A DNA stretch of 64,000 nucleotides, taken from contig CALYLW010000041.1 of NCBI GenBank assembly GCA_944989445.1, forward strand, positions 816,001 to 880,000, read 5' to 3'. The stretch is from Ampullaceana balthica (Eukaryota; Mollusca; Gastropoda; Lymnaeidae). Shown here piece by piece: positions 44,922 through 59,014 of the stretch. The notes beneath the pieces are model-generated. The model was not told the DNA's origin and did no database searches. It saw only the letters and a program-made list of their open reading frames with translations. The translations under genes were made by a program, and so were the position numbers. Every line of letters starts with the position of its first letter. Within the stretch, counting starts at the first letter, position 1.

Positions 44922-45730
44922 TATTGTAAAATGTCAATTATGTTTTTCCAAAAATGTGACTTACTGTAATAAATGTTCTAATTAAATAACTTTTTTTGTG
45001 GTTATTTTCCCTTTTTATATATTTTTTTATATTTAAGATAACCATCATAAATAGGTGTCTAAAACAGCGGCGTAGTAAGAGAATGTGACGTCCGGGGAAG
45101 AAAGCAAGTTGCCTCCACCCCATTCGAAAAAAATGCTGATGCTATTAAAAAAGATAGTTTTATTATGAAGTAATAATAAGGACTCCTATAAATTTATGTT
45201 TGAAATAAGTACATATTGAAATGCTTTTAATTTCTGAAATAAAACTTAAGTTTTCTGTTTTTCCTTATGGCAATATCTCTGATGTATCAGCATTGTAAGC
45301 CATGCCATTATAAATAACCATAGACTTGTCAATATTGGTGTATTAATGATGATCGTAATTTATTTTTCATTAACTTTATTTTAGAGACGCTTCTCTCACA
45401 GCTTGCATCTCAAAACTTATGATAAGTGTAAGCAATGTTCCAATCAATGATATTATATTTGGGAAAGGGTAACTAAGATACTAAATATATTAATAAACTT
45501 AAATAAATGGTCTTGAATTAATTATTTATTTATCTTTAGACCCGTTAGGTATAAAATATCAATTGGGACATTTTCATGTGAGACATTTTGAATTTGAGTA
45601 CTCTAATTTTAAGATAAAATTTCAAAGTCCAGTAGAATAGCTGATGAATAAAAATCATTTTTTCCAAATTCTGTAATTGCCAAAACCTTACATGAATTTC
45701 TATGTAACATCATCTAATGAAAAATACAAT
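44922..45730. other. No gene seen
   Basis: AT-rich. A hAT-like end (CAGCGGCGTAGTAAGAG) is visible near 45,066. Confidence 0.4.
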
Positions 45731-45739
45731 TTTCTTTTC

Positions 45740-46170
45740 AAATGTTTTCTAGATGTCATGGCTACTTATGCTCTCTGCTCTGTCGTTCTTTGACTGGAAG
45801 CAAATTTCAAAGCATCCTTTAAGTATTCCATTAGTGTTTCTGTGAGTAGCCCCTGAAACCATTTAAGCACGTTTCGTTTTTAAAACACTTCTGGCAGCAT
45901 TGACTTCATTACGTCTATGCTTCCAGGTAGTACATGTTTCCAAATGTCAACAAAAAAATTCAGGAAAGAAAAAGATTTCATTGTGACTAACAGAGTTCTT
46001 GCGTCTGTTCATGAGTTTAGCTTTTCGTCTGCCTCTGTCCTCAAAATGGCTCCATGGTAACATTCACTATTTTGTTCCCTTAATACCTTTCCTGTATCAG
46101 CAATTAGATCTTTCCAAATGTTGTGGACATGGAAAAATTCCTAAAAACGTTTTAGTGTACTAAAAATATT
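45740..46170 (-). pseudogene. hAT transposase internal fragment, decayed
   Basis: The minus strand reads TGKVLREQNSECYHG, then DARTLLVTMKSFSFLNFFVD and ETLMEYLKDALKFASSQ with stops between. The pattern fits the internal region of DUF4371-type hAT transposases. Moderate confidence because of decay. Confidence 0.45.
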
Positions 46171-46194
46171 TAAAGAGTTGGTTTCAACTGGAGA

Positions 46195-46345
46195 AAATTA
46201 CAAAATAACGCAAACAAATTTTCGCTCTTCCCGTCCGGAATTCGGGCTTCGAATGGGTTGCCTGAAGAAACCAGGAAAACCAACACTGTATCAACATTTA
46301 AAACTCTTATAAGAATGCAGGACTAAACACAAATCATAGATAAGC
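46195..46345 (+). pseudogene. LINE reverse transcriptase C-terminal fragment
   Basis: The plus strand reads FSLFPSGIRASNGLPEETRK, then NTVSTFKTLI and a stop. This resembles the FFPRTIRxWNxLPxExxxAxTVxxFKxxL tail of jockey/CR1-like reverse transcriptases. About 50 residues remain. Confidence 0.65.
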
Positions 46346-46890
46346 GTAGGACGCAATAATCTTCGTTATAGAAGGAGCGTCTGTAACAGATAAGATAAGA
46401 TACACAAACAAATTGTGTAATGAAAACAATAAAATTAAGATTTGCTATTTCACTAATACAACAGTAAACATTTCGGATAATGCCTACATTAGTACAATTA
46501 AAATACAGTACTTACATAAGTATTAAAATTATATTTAAATTATTAAGACATACTATATCAAGAAAAATAGTTACGTAAAGATAAGAAGAACGGAACAACA
46601 AAAAACAACAAGAAACAAACAATGACACAGGATATAAGAAAAAGCAGGAAGTAACAAATGTTATAGTGAAAACCACAACGGGAAAAAGATTCTGCAGTTA
46701 GGTAAAATTGTGAATTTGGTTTAATCCATACGGATCCAACGTACGAAATCGTTATATAAATCTAGTTTCCGTGTAGATCCTATCATGGGTATCGCTCGCA
46801 TATAAAATACCATTAACTGCAATATATGAAATTCCGACATGTTCAACACTCTGGAAGGGTTTAGACTAGACCTGCCAGCCGAATTTTTTT

Positions 46891-47565
46891 TTAAATTTCG
46901 GCTAGCTTACACAATTTTTCGGCTGATATTCGGATTAGCCGAATTTTAAAATTTCGGCTGGCTGACATAATTTTTTGGCTGATATCCGGATTAGCCGGAT
47001 TTCTCCGTAAATTGACATTTGCAGCAAAATATTCGTAAACATCATCCAGGGATGTTCCAGCAAGTTTCACATGTGCCGGTATGTTGAGAGATGGGCAATT
47101 AATTTTGAAGAAGTCAACAAAACCATCTTTAGCCACATTTTCTAAGGCGAGCAAGTCTCTAAAGAACCAGATAACAATATCTCTTGTCAGTTAATGACTT
47201 GATGTTGCCTGACATTGACTGTTGTCTTCTCCATACTTACGGAAATATCCCAAAATTGTATTGACTTTTCTTGACTTTGTACTGACACATTGTGCTTGAC
47301 ACTTAAGTGAAGATTCGTATTGCCGCATGATGAAATTGCGGCAAAATTGTTTAATTTTGAAATGAGACCCTTGTCACCCAATGACTGCTGAGCAGTGAGA
47401 CACAGCTGACAATAAACTCGATCTTCGTCTGCATTTCTCCCATCAGCGGAGAACAGGCCACCAAAATAGTTCAAGCATTGTGCTTTAGAATTTCCATGTA
47501 GGCTAGGCGGTTTAGGTTTTACTTGTAGGTTTTTAATGAACTGCCTCTCTTCCCGGTTTAGATGA
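46891..47565 (-). pseudogene. hAT transposase with ZBED-type zinc finger, N-terminal part, broken
   Basis: The 47,560-47,187 frame carries VYCQLCLTAQ, then ISKLNNFAAISSCGNTNLHL and SVKHNV: a BED-type C-x2-C then H-x-H pattern of ZBED/hAT proteins. The next frame (47,154-46,891) reads GFVDFFKINCPSLNIPAHVK and AGTSLDDVYEYF, the segment that follows in the same family. The start is lost at the MITE beginning near 47,571. Confidence 0.75.
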
Positions 47566-47570
47566 CAATT

Positions 47571-47828
47571 TGGGCCGTCCAAAAAGTACGTCACGCTATT
47601 TTTTACCATTTTTAACTCCCCCCTCCCCCTGTCACAAACTGTCACAAATCTTGGACCCCCCCCCCTAAAGTAAGTCACACTTTCAAACTAAAATTCCATT
47701 TTTATGAACAAAATAATTAAAATTTAATATAAAACACTGTGACGTCACACATGGCCAGACCCTGTCACAAACTAGCACACTTTCTTACACCCCCTCCCCC
47801 CTCTGGAGCGTGACGAACTTTATGGACA
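47571..47828. mobile_element. MITE of the GGGGCCGTCC family, right end degraded
   Basis: The left end GGGCCGTCCAAAAAGTACGT and right part GGAGCGTGACGAACTTTATG match the 36.0 and 44.7 kb copies. It adjoins the 5' end of the hAT transposase relic. Confidence 0.8.
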
Positions 47829-49860
47829 TTTGAGTTCACCTAAAATCACCTTATAGTTATAAGAATTGTTACATCAGAAATGGTGTAACGTAAAAAAGGT
47901 ACGGCTGTTTTCGGCCCTTGACGCTACATAATCAGAGTAGAGAAGATACATCCATTTTATTACACGCTTTTATTTAAGTCACACTGTTTGTATGTTGTAT
48001 CCATCCATCCATCCTTCCTTCAAATCTTGAAACGTAAAATTAAACCACTTCTGATGGTCCTAGAGATCTCAAAATTTTACCACAGATAGATCTTGGATGA
48101 CAATGCATCGTATCAAAATTTCTGATCGATCAAATGTACCGTAATTAAATTAATCAATTTTTAGTTTATCTCTATTTATCACTATTTAGAATGTATAGTC
48201 GTCTGCTAGAATTGACCTCCACGGCTCACTGGTTTCACTCCAGCCTTCGTTTACCAAATTCCCGTGTTTACAGCAAGGGCAGGGGAGATCAGCGCGTTTC
48301 AGTCTGTAAATGTTTGTAAATAAAAGCGTGTCCTTTTTAAAAAAATATTTTTTTACATGTTACTTATTTTAAAAACATCTGCAGTCAGTAAATTTATTTT
48401 ACCATGGGTCGTTCCAGATTAAAAAAAAATCTAGCTAGCAGAATGCTAGATAAACAAAAATGATGTATCCTACTCCGATTATTTAGCGTCAAGGGCCGAA
48501 AAAGCCTTATAAACTAAAAGGTCTTACAAATTAGCGCTATAATAACTAAAATATAACATATATAAATGAATTTAATAATTTAAAATGAAAGTTATCACGA
48601 GAAAATTAAAATTCTCAGCAAAACAATTAACGTGCTAAAACTTCAGGATCACCCTAAAAATCATCAGTTATTGACTAAACGAGTATCTAGTTAATTGAAA
48701 CAATTAATTTGGGCTTACCTATCTGCTAGTAGAAGTTCGCTGAGCCATAATTGTGTAATAATAAATCACCTATTTACGACAAAGCTTTACGATAACTTGA
48801 ATTAATTAATTTATTTATTTGTATTTTAATTAGTATTTTATAAATTAAGATTGTAAGAAAAAGATAAATTTCAAGAACTGTATCAATGATTATTTAGGTT
48901 TTAAAAAAATGTACAAATATCTCATTTTTGTTGCATTTTCGGCGACGGTTATTCTAAAAATGCGCTCTATCTTAAAACGGAACGCAATTAATCTTAAGAA
49001 AACAAAAACATTACGTTACGGCGGCGCGTTCATTTTTCGGCGGATTTACGGCGGACGAAAATTTTGCGGCGTATTCGGCGCGCGGCGTCGGCTGAGGGGT
49101 CTATTTTAGACAAAGGACATAGAGCCTAAACCTATCTCCAAGACGATGATCTTTCTCACCCACGTTCTGTATGATATTCAACTGGAGCAGCATGTAAAAA
49201 AATCAGGTTAAATGACTAATTTGAGAGAGATTTAACAGTGACATTTATATCTTTTGAGTCTTTTTTTAAACTCCTGTATACTTTCCAGCCATGAAGAAGC
49301 ATTAAGCCTCTGCAGTCAATTACTTTAAGATAATCAGTTATTGAAAATCATTTCAGAAAAGTTGTAAGCTAGTTCGTGTTTATGTGTGTGTGTGCGTGAT
49401 TGTGTGTGTGTGTGTGTGTGTTTGTGTGTGTGTCAACAAAATCTTTGAAATATTCTGCAAAGTCTACTTTCTTATTTTCAATCTAACATATCACACAACT
49501 GGACTTGTTTGAACCTCATGTGAAATATATGGAGTGCTATCGATTACAATGCAATAATAGTTGATACCTTGTACCTGAAAAACGATTTTTTGGCGAACTG
49601 AATCTTCTAAAACTCCAATGAACTCATTTTTATTTTGAGGTAACAAGGTTTTTTCATCCCTTTAGCATGATGCTATCGAAGCACTTGATCTTACTTTGTG
49701 AGGAGATGCACCAGTTCCAGAATATTCAATATTTGCACTAGTAGTGTCATCTCTGTGACTCTGTTTTCTTTTACAACAACATATTGTTGTACTTATTGCT
49801 GTTAAATAGTTTAAATAGCCTATATTTTATTTATCCAATTTCTGATTGCTTCCATTTGAA
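47829..49860. other. No gene seen; repeat fragments
   Basis: 48,095-48,185 carries a fragment (CAATGCATCGTATCAAAATT, ACCGTAATTAAATTAAT) of the interspersed repeat seen at 19.5-20.8 kb. A (GT)n run is at 49,381-49,433. The rest is AT-rich. Confidence 0.5.
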
Positions 49861-49960
49861 AAAAATGTTGGTAGTGTTGAGCACCTGTTCATAAAAATGT
49901 TGGTAGTGTTGAGCACCTGTTCATAAAAATGTTGGTAGTGTTGAGCACCTGTTCATACAT
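49858..49960 (+). repeat. 31-bp tandem repeat, 3 copies
   Basis: AAAATGTTGGTAGTGTTGAG followed by CACCTGTTCAT, three nearly perfect copies. Confidence 0.85.
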
Positions 49961-50342
49961 TTGGATTTATTTTATGCCAGTTTTAATTACATCATATAAG
50001 AAATTTTGTTCATTATGTTATATTTTGCCACAAAACAAAAGATAATAATTATTAAGATGAAAATAATGATGCTGAGGTGAATAAGCCATTTAAATACCAA
50101 AAAATGCCCAGTAGTTTCCTTACGTTAAAATCATTCTCACGTTATCAGGCTCATGTCTTATTTGGTGTAAGGTCCATGTCTAAATTTGAGAAGTGAATAT
50201 GTTGGACACGCTCCCAATCTCTGCTATACTTGTGTGTATGTATATGGAAATCCATGTATGATGTTGAAATTTTATTGGTTATTGTTAGAATTTAATGTAC
50301 ACAACATTTTTCGCTTCTACAAGAAGAACGGCTGACAAACTT

Positions 50343-50812
50343 GAATCAATTATAGTATACGTACCAGCACACCAGTGCCATACTACTTCAATTATAGTGT
50401 ACGTACCAGCACACCAGTGTCATACTACTTCAATTATAGTATACGTACCAGCATAGCAGTGTCATACTACTTCAATTATAGTATACGTACCAGCACACCA
50501 GTGTCATACTACTTCAATTATAGTATACGTACCAGCACAGCAGTGTCATACTACTTCAATTATAGTATACGTACCAGCATAGCAGTATCATACTACTTCA
50601 ATTATAGTATACGTACCAGCACAGCAGTGTCATACTACTTCAATTATAGTATACGTACCAGCACACCAGTGTCATACTACTTCAATTATAGTATACGTAC
50701 CAGCACACCAGTGTCATACTACTTCAATTATAGTATACGTACCAGCACACCAGTGTAATACTACTTCAATTATAGTATACGTACCAGCACACCAGTGTCA
50801 TACTACTTCAGC
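50343..50812 (+). repeat. 42-bp tandem repeat, 11 copies
   Basis: Unit ACTTCAATTATAGTATACGT followed by ACCAGCACACCAGTGTCATACT, with a CACACC / CACAGC / CATAGC switch. The period is a multiple of three, so a 127-codon frame stays open. It is not considered a gene. Confidence 0.93.
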
Positions 50813-52563
50813 CCCTTGGTTTTTCAGTTTAGTGGCATTAGTATCAGAAGACTTAAGATTCATTATGGAATTTGACGTTTTGGCATTAAAAACGTTTATT
50901 TCTTTTGTTTATCTGATCTTTGCTTTTATTTTATTTTATTAAACTTTTCTATAACGTTCCACGTGTTAAGAAGATAATTAACAACTAGGAATTTTACGCC
51001 ACAAAAAGTGCCGCCCCGAGCATTCGTTTTGCTCATGTTTGAGATCGATAACGTGCAGATATGTTCGCTTCTACAACAGGAGCGGCTGTCTAATTTGCAA
51101 AAACAATTGAGTTACCAGCAGATCTGTGTCACTTTTACATACTACTGAAGACTCTTATTTTTCAATTCAGTAGCATTATTCTCAGAATAATTTATATTTT
51201 ATATGTAGTTTGAAGTTTAGGCAATAAAAACGTTCAGATTAACGACGAGGAATTTGCCGCTCCTAAAAATGTGCCGCCTGGAGTATTTGCCACCTTTCCC
51301 CCTCTCTACGCCACTATCTAAAAACAGTATCGCCAAACGATCACGACGACAATGCGTAAACATCGCATCAAGTTATTTGACAAAACATTCATTGACGTAA
51401 CACATTAAAAAAAAATAATAAAACACCAATGAGTGCTTCGTAGTATAGCTTGGGAAGGGGGCTGAAATATGGATCCGATGGATTGACAAACATCCCAGAA
51501 GACAGACGAAAATGGAAATTTAAAATAAAAAAAAATTAAAAGACAATGCTTTGTCTTGTCAGGTTTCATAAGATGAGAACCTGTCAAAGGTAAATATGTG
51601 TCTAGCATTTATAGGATGCTCCCGTGCAGTCAGCATCGTAGCAATGGCTGTTGGGCCCAGTACGCGGATGAAAGGGATCACAGAGACGGCAGGACGTTTT
51701 TATTTGAGTGAAGGAATTGAATACATACAGTAACGGTCTTGACTGACCAAGCATTGTCCAAATGTCTTTCTTTTAAAGAAAATATGGGTATAAATGGTAC
51801 TTCAGTGAAATAGAACTGAGTTCAGTGGCGTAGCTGGGGGAGGGGGGATGGGGGCGGTCCGCCCCTGGCGGCACTCATTAAGAGGGTGGCATTTGTGGGC
51901 ATTTGAATAGTAAAGCCATTTCCGACAACAGCCCCCCCTTGAAGGGGGAAATCCAAGGTGAAACATATATTCTTAATTTCGAGTCTTAATAAAAGATTCG
52001 CGCAACATTTGTTTGATTACATATTTGTTGTTATAACTAACGCAAAACCGTTCAAAAAAGTTAAATCTCACAAAAATGGTATCGATTTGTTCTGAAAATT
52101 AAGCGGTATACGTCACAGATGGCACTTTTATAAGAAAAAAATGCACACACACCGCTGGGCCGAATAATATGTGCCATGAATATTGCCACGGCAGTTGTTG
52201 CGGAATTTCGACATGCGCAGAATGATGCACTAACAAGTACCTACATGGCTTGGGGGTTCAAATATTGTGTTTAACTTGCAAGTAGTAATTTTTATTAACT
52301 TTTCAGTTTTCAGAAAATTATTGTAAGGTAACTTACTAAAAACTTAAATTTATTTTGTTTTATTGCATTAAAGTAGCGCACATAATTTGTGTTTTTCATT
52401 AAAATAAATGACGTCACGCGATTTTGGCTGATTTTTCACCCCTCCCCCTCGTCACACATCGTCATAAAGCTTAGACCCTTTCTTCAATATGACGTAACAA
52501 AGCTTCCCCCCGGCCCCCATAAAAGCCATCTTTTCTATTTGAAAATGAGCATGATTCAAATCA

Positions 52564-53214
52564 ATTTTTAAATCCTTTATATTAACTCGTGGCGTGTGAT
52601 TGCTTGCTTGCTTGATGCCTTCTTGATTGCCGAAAAAACTTTGGATCGATTTTAAACCCACTTGCTCGTATACTAGCGAGCTGAAATTTTGCAGGCAGAC
52701 TCGTCGCGATGATAAAACTGATCTTTCAAAATTTCAGATCGATCGAATGTATTGTAATTAAATAAATGAATTTTTAGATTATCTCTATTTATCTCTATGT
52801 AGCATGTTAATTTTTGTGCTAGAGTGTCGCGGTGCGTATTATATTGAGCAACCTTTAAAATAATTTCCTGTCGCGCGGTGCGGTGCGTATTAAATTCACG
52901 TTACTTTTTAAAAATATATTCCCGATCTGTAAACGTAAATGCTAGTAATTGCTAATATGTCCCGCGATGCGCGCTATGTTAAACATATTTTGATAACCCT
53001 TTTCCCGTGATCAAATCGAGCTGAAATTTAGCAGGCAAATTTAAATTTGTACAAGTTTTTTTTTACTATAAATCCTTTATATATTTCAGACATAACTAAA
53101 ATTTTGAATTTTTGGATTGTCGTGAGATGCGTATTATAATGAACATTCTTTTAGTTACGTCTCGTATATATTAATAATTTATAGTCAAAAAAATGTTTAC
53201 GGTTTTTTTTAATT
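52564..53214 (+). repeat. Interspersed repeat of the TCCCTTATATTAAC family, nested in the MITE
   Basis: It starts TCCTTTATATTAACTCGTGG, contains CGAGCTGAAATTTTGCAGGC and ATTTCAGATCGATCGAATGT, and ends with TAGTCAAAAAAATGTTTACG. The same order of motifs is seen in the 20.28-20.83 kb copy. Confidence 0.65.
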
Positions 53215-53747
53215 ATGTCATTTAAATATGTTTTTAGTGTAAGGCTGTGGTTACACTGCACGCGAATTCGCCAATCTAGTATACGCGCGAACACGCATCT
53301 GAAATGTAAATTTGAGGGTGGTTACACTGCAAGCGTTTGCTTCAGCTGATATCGCGCGATTTTCATTGTTTGTCTTGACAACAACATTTAACCTTTATCC
53401 TTTTCGCTATTTAAACACACATTTTGTGTGTTAATATAGACATCGCCTACTTTCGCTTTTATTTGTTTAGCTTAACAACCACTGTTTTACGTTAATATTT
53501 GTATATAGAATTATAATATATAAAAATCGTATACCGTATTTATAACACGCACCTTCATTTTAAGAGTGAAATTTCAGGGGGGGTGGTGGTTAAATTTCAA
53601 ATATCGAACTTTAAACTAATTTAAGCAAAATAAGGGTAGCTCAGAATTTTTTTAAAATTAATATTATTACCACTTATAAAATAAATAATGTAAAAGGACA
53701 GTAAAAGCAACTCAACACGCTGCTACTGATTCACTCGCTGCTGTGCG

Positions 53748-53852
53748 GTATGTACATTATATCGGCGGTATGCACATTATATCGGCGGTATGTACATTAT
53801 ATCGGCGGTATGTACATTATATCGGCGGTATGTACATTACATCGGCGGTGTA
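53748..53852 (+). repeat. 20-bp tandem repeat, 5-6 copies
   Basis: Unit GGTATGTACATTATATCGGC within the Harbinger element. Confidence 0.85.
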
Positions 53853-54999
53853 TATGGACAAAATCGTGTATACGGTACTTGTTAATACTGTAAAAACATG
53901 GCTTCTTAACATTATATAGGCGTATAACACGCATATATCATTTGACCCCTATATTCAGGGGGAAAATGTGCGTGTTATACGCCGATAAATACGGTAAATA
54001 TATTTCCCCCATAATTTTATTATGATAGGTAAAGATCAGAGAGACATTTGGTTAAACACAAATCTTGCAGAGAGTTAAGAGTGTTGAATTTCATACATTG
54101 AATCATTGAAACATTGTTGCCTACGCTTAAGCCGCTAGAGTTACCGAAGTAGTTTGTCGTCCAAGAAGCTTTTAATTTTTCAGGATGAGACCTAAAACAT
54201 TTGTTTAAAGATTTAAAACCCACTAATTTTGAAAATCAATTTCTACCGAAGAAAGGGTGGCCTGAGGTAAGTTAATTAGGGTGACCCGTCAAAACGGCCC
54301 CGGACAAAATGGCCCCTGACACATTGTTTACATTTTTTATTATGTATTAGTATTAGGGCCATTATGTCGGAGCCCATTTGTCCGGGGGCGTTTTGTCGGT
54401 GAAAGGTTAATTTGTGTTAGAAAAAAATAATTTTATAAACTAATAAGGCTAATAATTATTCAAGTAAATTAATTTACATTAGTTAACTACTTATTGAACA
54501 AATTGACAAATATCACTGTCATTTGTAGAAGTTTTGAATTGTAAGTGAAATTTTTATCACTTTAACTTTAAAGGTTTTTTTAATATATTTTTTATTAAGA
54601 ATATAATATTCAAATTCAAAGCTTATATAATTCAGGGCTATAGACTATGACTATGGTGAAAGCAGCACATTAATATTTATTATTAAATGTATAACAAAAA
54701 TTTAGTTTGTTGCTGAGTTGTCTACAAAATATTATATATTATTAGATAATATTTAAATTAATATGAATTTTGTTCACTCATATGACACATTTTAATATAT
54801 TATTATATTAATGTTAGGGTGATATTGATATTCATACAGATGATAAGTTATGACATAGTACATTAATAGTTTGCCTTGTCCGCAATATTAGTTAAAATAA
54901 GATTTTACTTTTACTTATGTATTTTCAGATTCCAGTCAACAGACTTAAAAAAAGACTTAGGACTTCTCATTTTATAGAATAACCACTTAACAATTTCAA

Positions 55000-55570
55000 A
55001 ATAATTTATGAGACCTGATGCTATTTGGCAGTGTTTTGTTGATGAACATATGCCTTATCAAAATACAGAAATATTGTTACAGATTGATTGCGAAACTTTG
55101 AGCAGCTATGGGATTATCCAAATTGTGTTGTTATCAATGGCAAGCATGTCTGCATCAAGGGCCCCAAATAATCTTGATCAAAACATTACAAGTATAAACA
55201 ATGGCATTCTATTATTCTTCAAGTTGAACTTCAAGCCTTGGCTAATACCAAATATTATTTTAAAGTGTTGATTTTGGAGCTTATGGTAAGCCAAGTGACA
55301 GTGGGATTTTTCTTGAATCAAATATGTAAAATAAAATAGGGGTTGTTTCTCTTACCCTAATTATTATTATATCCAAGGGAGCTACCAGGAACCAATACAA
55401 AACTACCATATGTATTTACTAGCGATCAAGGATCCTTTAAAGGAATATCTAATTTATCCATACACATGGTGAAACAGAGAATTTGAAATGTACAACTTCA
55501 AGTATAGTTGGCCCTGTAAAGCTTAATACTTATTATAGTTATTTGAAGATCCAAACCTACTACATGTAAT
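55000..55570 (+). pseudogene. PIF/Harbinger (DDE) transposase relic
   Basis: Across shifting frames the plus strand gives FEQLWDYPNCVVINGKHVCI with a one-base shift, KHYKYKQWHSIILQ, ALANTKYYFKV, then GAYGKPSDSGIFLESN and LPGTNTKLPYVFTSDQ. These match, in order, the Harbinger signatures (WxFPNCxGAIDGKH; YKGxFSIVLxAxxDA; GxxGxxSDGGIF; LPYVFVADEAF). The first catalytic Asp of DGKH reads Asn and the later DEAF motif is altered. Several stops and frameshifts mean it is dead. Confidence 0.88.
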
Positions 55571-56519
55571 ACTAATATTGTTCCATCATATGTCACATAA
55601 TTACATTTGCTCATGTGAGTGTGGGTATGTAAATGTCATGAGTTTCCAAAAATAGTTAGTAAATAATAAAATCTAAAGTTATTGGATATAAATATGGAAC
55701 ATTAGTATTTCTGTTTTCAATTATTTATTTAAAGCTTAATAAGCTATATAAATTATTTTTAATGAATTATGAAAAAATGAAATTTAATAATCTTAACTTT
55801 AACGTTCATGAGTGATTTATGAACACATGATTTATAGTGGAGTTTTCATTGTGAATGATTAATATTATTAACACAATTGTAAAAATAACAATGTTTTAAT
55901 AAAATATTATTTTTCTAAAATGTATAGTTAAGTACTTACATCTTTATTTTGGGTTAGATGTTTACCCTGAATGCAATAATTTGCATTTATTTTTCTTTTA
56001 TACTCTTAAAATTTGAAAATAAATTTAGTGTAAACACTATGTATGATAATCCAATTACTTTCCAATTTTTTAATTCATCTAAATCTAAGTGTATTTGTAA
56101 CATTTCTGTATACTCTTCACACTCAATTGTTCTATAGCTTATGTAATCATCAGCAAATATCATAACTTTTGCTATTGATGAGATGCTGTTGGGTAAATAA
56201 TTTATGTAAATTATAATTAAATTAGGGGAGGGGGGGTAGGGGGAACTAGAAAATGTTCTTGTGGAACTACTGAGTTTACCATTTTGAGTGATGATTTAGA
56301 GCCAATATTTTTTAGATACTGTTCTGTGCTTCTTATTAAATCTTGAATCTACTTATATTTGGGAACAGGTATACCCAAGTGTTTGTGCATACTTTATCTA
56401 TTCTCAAAAAAAAAGTTTTTCAATTTTGATTATAGGAAAGTATTATGTTTTTATACAACTATCAGAATATTAGCAAGTGCTATTTCTCATTATATTAACA
56501 TTTTCAAATAATACATGTA

Positions 56520-56520
<1 letters not shown>

Positions 56521-56579
<59 letters not shown>
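56521..56579 (+). repeat. (TA)n microsatellite
   Basis: Pure TA run inside the Harbinger element. Confidence 0.95.
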
Positions 56580-56583
<4 letters not shown>

Positions 56584-57429
56584 TTATTTATTGAATTTGA
56601 TTTTCTAAATATTATTTACATATATATTATATGTTTATATATGTTTTTAAGTATGAGTATAAGTATAAGCAAAGTAATATATTTTATTGCTTAAATATTA
56701 ATACCACATCTTAATGGGGGATATGACACCTTATGAAGGTAAAAACTAGAACATCAATATATTTACATTTTTATGTGTTTACTTTGTTCCATATAGCTAG
56801 TAAGTGACAAAAAAAATTGTGAAGAAAATATTTTGTTATAAACAAGGAGGACAAAAAGAGGACATAAAAAGGACAAAATTAAAAAATATATTTAAAAAAA
56901 ACTAATGAACAGAATGATTTGAAACTTAAATTTTAGCTATATATACATTTTATTGATATTTGTGAGTATTAGAATTAAAAAATCTCCATTAGATTTTAAA
57001 ATATAAATTTTTCAGTGAAAATAGTTGAAAAAACATGAACATTTAAGGGGGTCAAGTTATAAAAATCTTATTAAAATAATAAATATAATTAAAAATGCAT
57101 ACTCAGGATTGTTACAATATGAATACAGAACAAACCCTGAAAATATTAAACAAATTGATAAAGCAATTTTTGAGAAATTTCATTTTGCGTGGAAATTTTT
57201 TTTATGAAAACGCAATTTTGAGAAAAACGACTTTTAAAGTTAGTATATCGAAAAATCACAATTGCGTGAGAGATAAAAGAGTGAAACTTTTTGAGAATAT
57301 AGCTTAGCCCTTAAACTTACTAGAAACATTTTTTAAAAAAATTATCATTTTAAAAAATTGTCATTGAAGCAAATTGGATACATGGTATCTCCATATTGTT
57401 TATTTGCAACATTTACTAAGACCCAAGTA

Positions 57430-57665
57430 TGAGTGGGTTTTGAGATTGTGATAGTAGGTGGCTGTAAAATGGTGCCATAAAATTGCTGTGAATAGGTTCC
57501 AGGTGATAAAGTGACAGGCATTTGCTTGGAAGTGGTGCCAGGCGATGGCAACGAAGTGGTGCCAAGCGATGGCTGCCAATCGGTGCTAGGAGATGGCGGC
57601 AAAGTGATGCTAGGATATGGCTATAAAATGGTGCCAAGTGATGGCTGTAAAGTGGCACTAGAGTA
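57430..57665 (-). repeat. Degenerate 21-bp tandem repeat, about 10 copies
   Basis: Units of the type GTGGTGCCAAGCGATGGCTG with many changes. The period of 21 gives minus-strand open frames of 80-85 codons (LAPxxxHRLAPLxxH), considered artefacts. Confidence 0.7.
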
Positions 57666-59014
57666 GAGCTTGACCACCACTAGCCACTGGTAATTTTTGA
57701 CGATGACCAATGCCCTTCGGGTGATGATTTTAGACTGACAAATTTTTTGTTGCATTTGTTTCATTCGTAAATATTTTTATTTTTGTATATCCAGTAGTAA
57801 AGAGGTAGTCGATATTGGACTAAATCCATATTCATATAAAAATCCTTTAAAATGATTCCAAACACTATATCATACTATATGGAAACTAAAAGTTTGATAT
57901 GACTTGCTATGGCTTGAACAATGGCAATATAAACAGTAAATGGCTATTAAAATCATTAAAAACGCAAACAGTGACCTTACAAAATATTTTTTTTACAACT
58001 TTAATTAAATAAAATAACATTTGGGGACATATTCTACAATGGCTTAGGTAGTCAATTATGACAAAACACCAAAACATGTAATTTTTCAGTTAATTGATCA
58101 AAACACTGTCATATCCCCCCTTAACATAATTCTTGAAAAATTGTGATGTAACATTGCATGCAGCATAATCACACAAGTATCATCCATAATAAGGTCCATA
58201 TATGCATTAAAATTTATTAATCACATACAAATGGGTTTATAGATGTTTTTCTTTAATGTAAACATAAAACAGACATAGAAATGGTTTTTCTTGAATAATT
58301 TATTTTCAAAAAATTTATTTAAAAATTTAGATGAGTTAATTTCTTTTTTAATTTGGATCAATAAATGATGATGTTCATTATTGCAATTAAATCATAAATG
58401 CTTCTTTTTACTTAATATAGTTGTATTTCATATTAAACAATAATAAATTTCACATGATTATAATTACTATAAACAATTTTATTGTCTTATATCATCATGT
58501 AATTTGAGGTTAAAAATTCTTTCAAGCACACAGAAATTTGTGTTTATAAAATATGAAGGCAAACAAAAAATTATATTTAATTATTTTTAAAATTTGAACT
58601 ATTTTTAAAATTAACATGTAACAGGAAAACTATTAACACTCAACAGTAAAAATATTAACACTTAACAGTAAATTATTAACACTTAACAGTAAAACTTTGT
58701 TTTTTCATTTTGATTAAATGTCATGAGTGCTTAAATCAACTGTTTGTTTACAATCCCATTTTAAATAAAATTTCTTTGTAGCTTGTTGTCATTTGGTTAT
58801 GTTTGGTGATGAAATTGGCAAAGTGCAATCATCTTGATCCATAAATGAATTTGACCTTTCCATTTTTTCTGGTCCATCAGCATTTACCAAAAGTTGTAGA
58901 ACTTTTAATTTCATTCCTAGCTTTAGCCTCTTTGGCATTTTATGAAGATGTGTTAGCAGACTCATGATACTGTTTTTGTTTTTTCAGCTCCTCCATCTAA
59001 CTTTCCTCCAAATG

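Noticed and set aside
50375..50758. 127-codon open frame with a 14-residue repeat
   Set aside because: It follows from the 42-bp tandem repeat; no start context, splice sites or family support.
57345..57658. Two 80-85 codon minus-strand frames rich in Pro, His and Leu
   Set aside because: They follow a degenerate 21-bp tandem repeat inside the Harbinger element.
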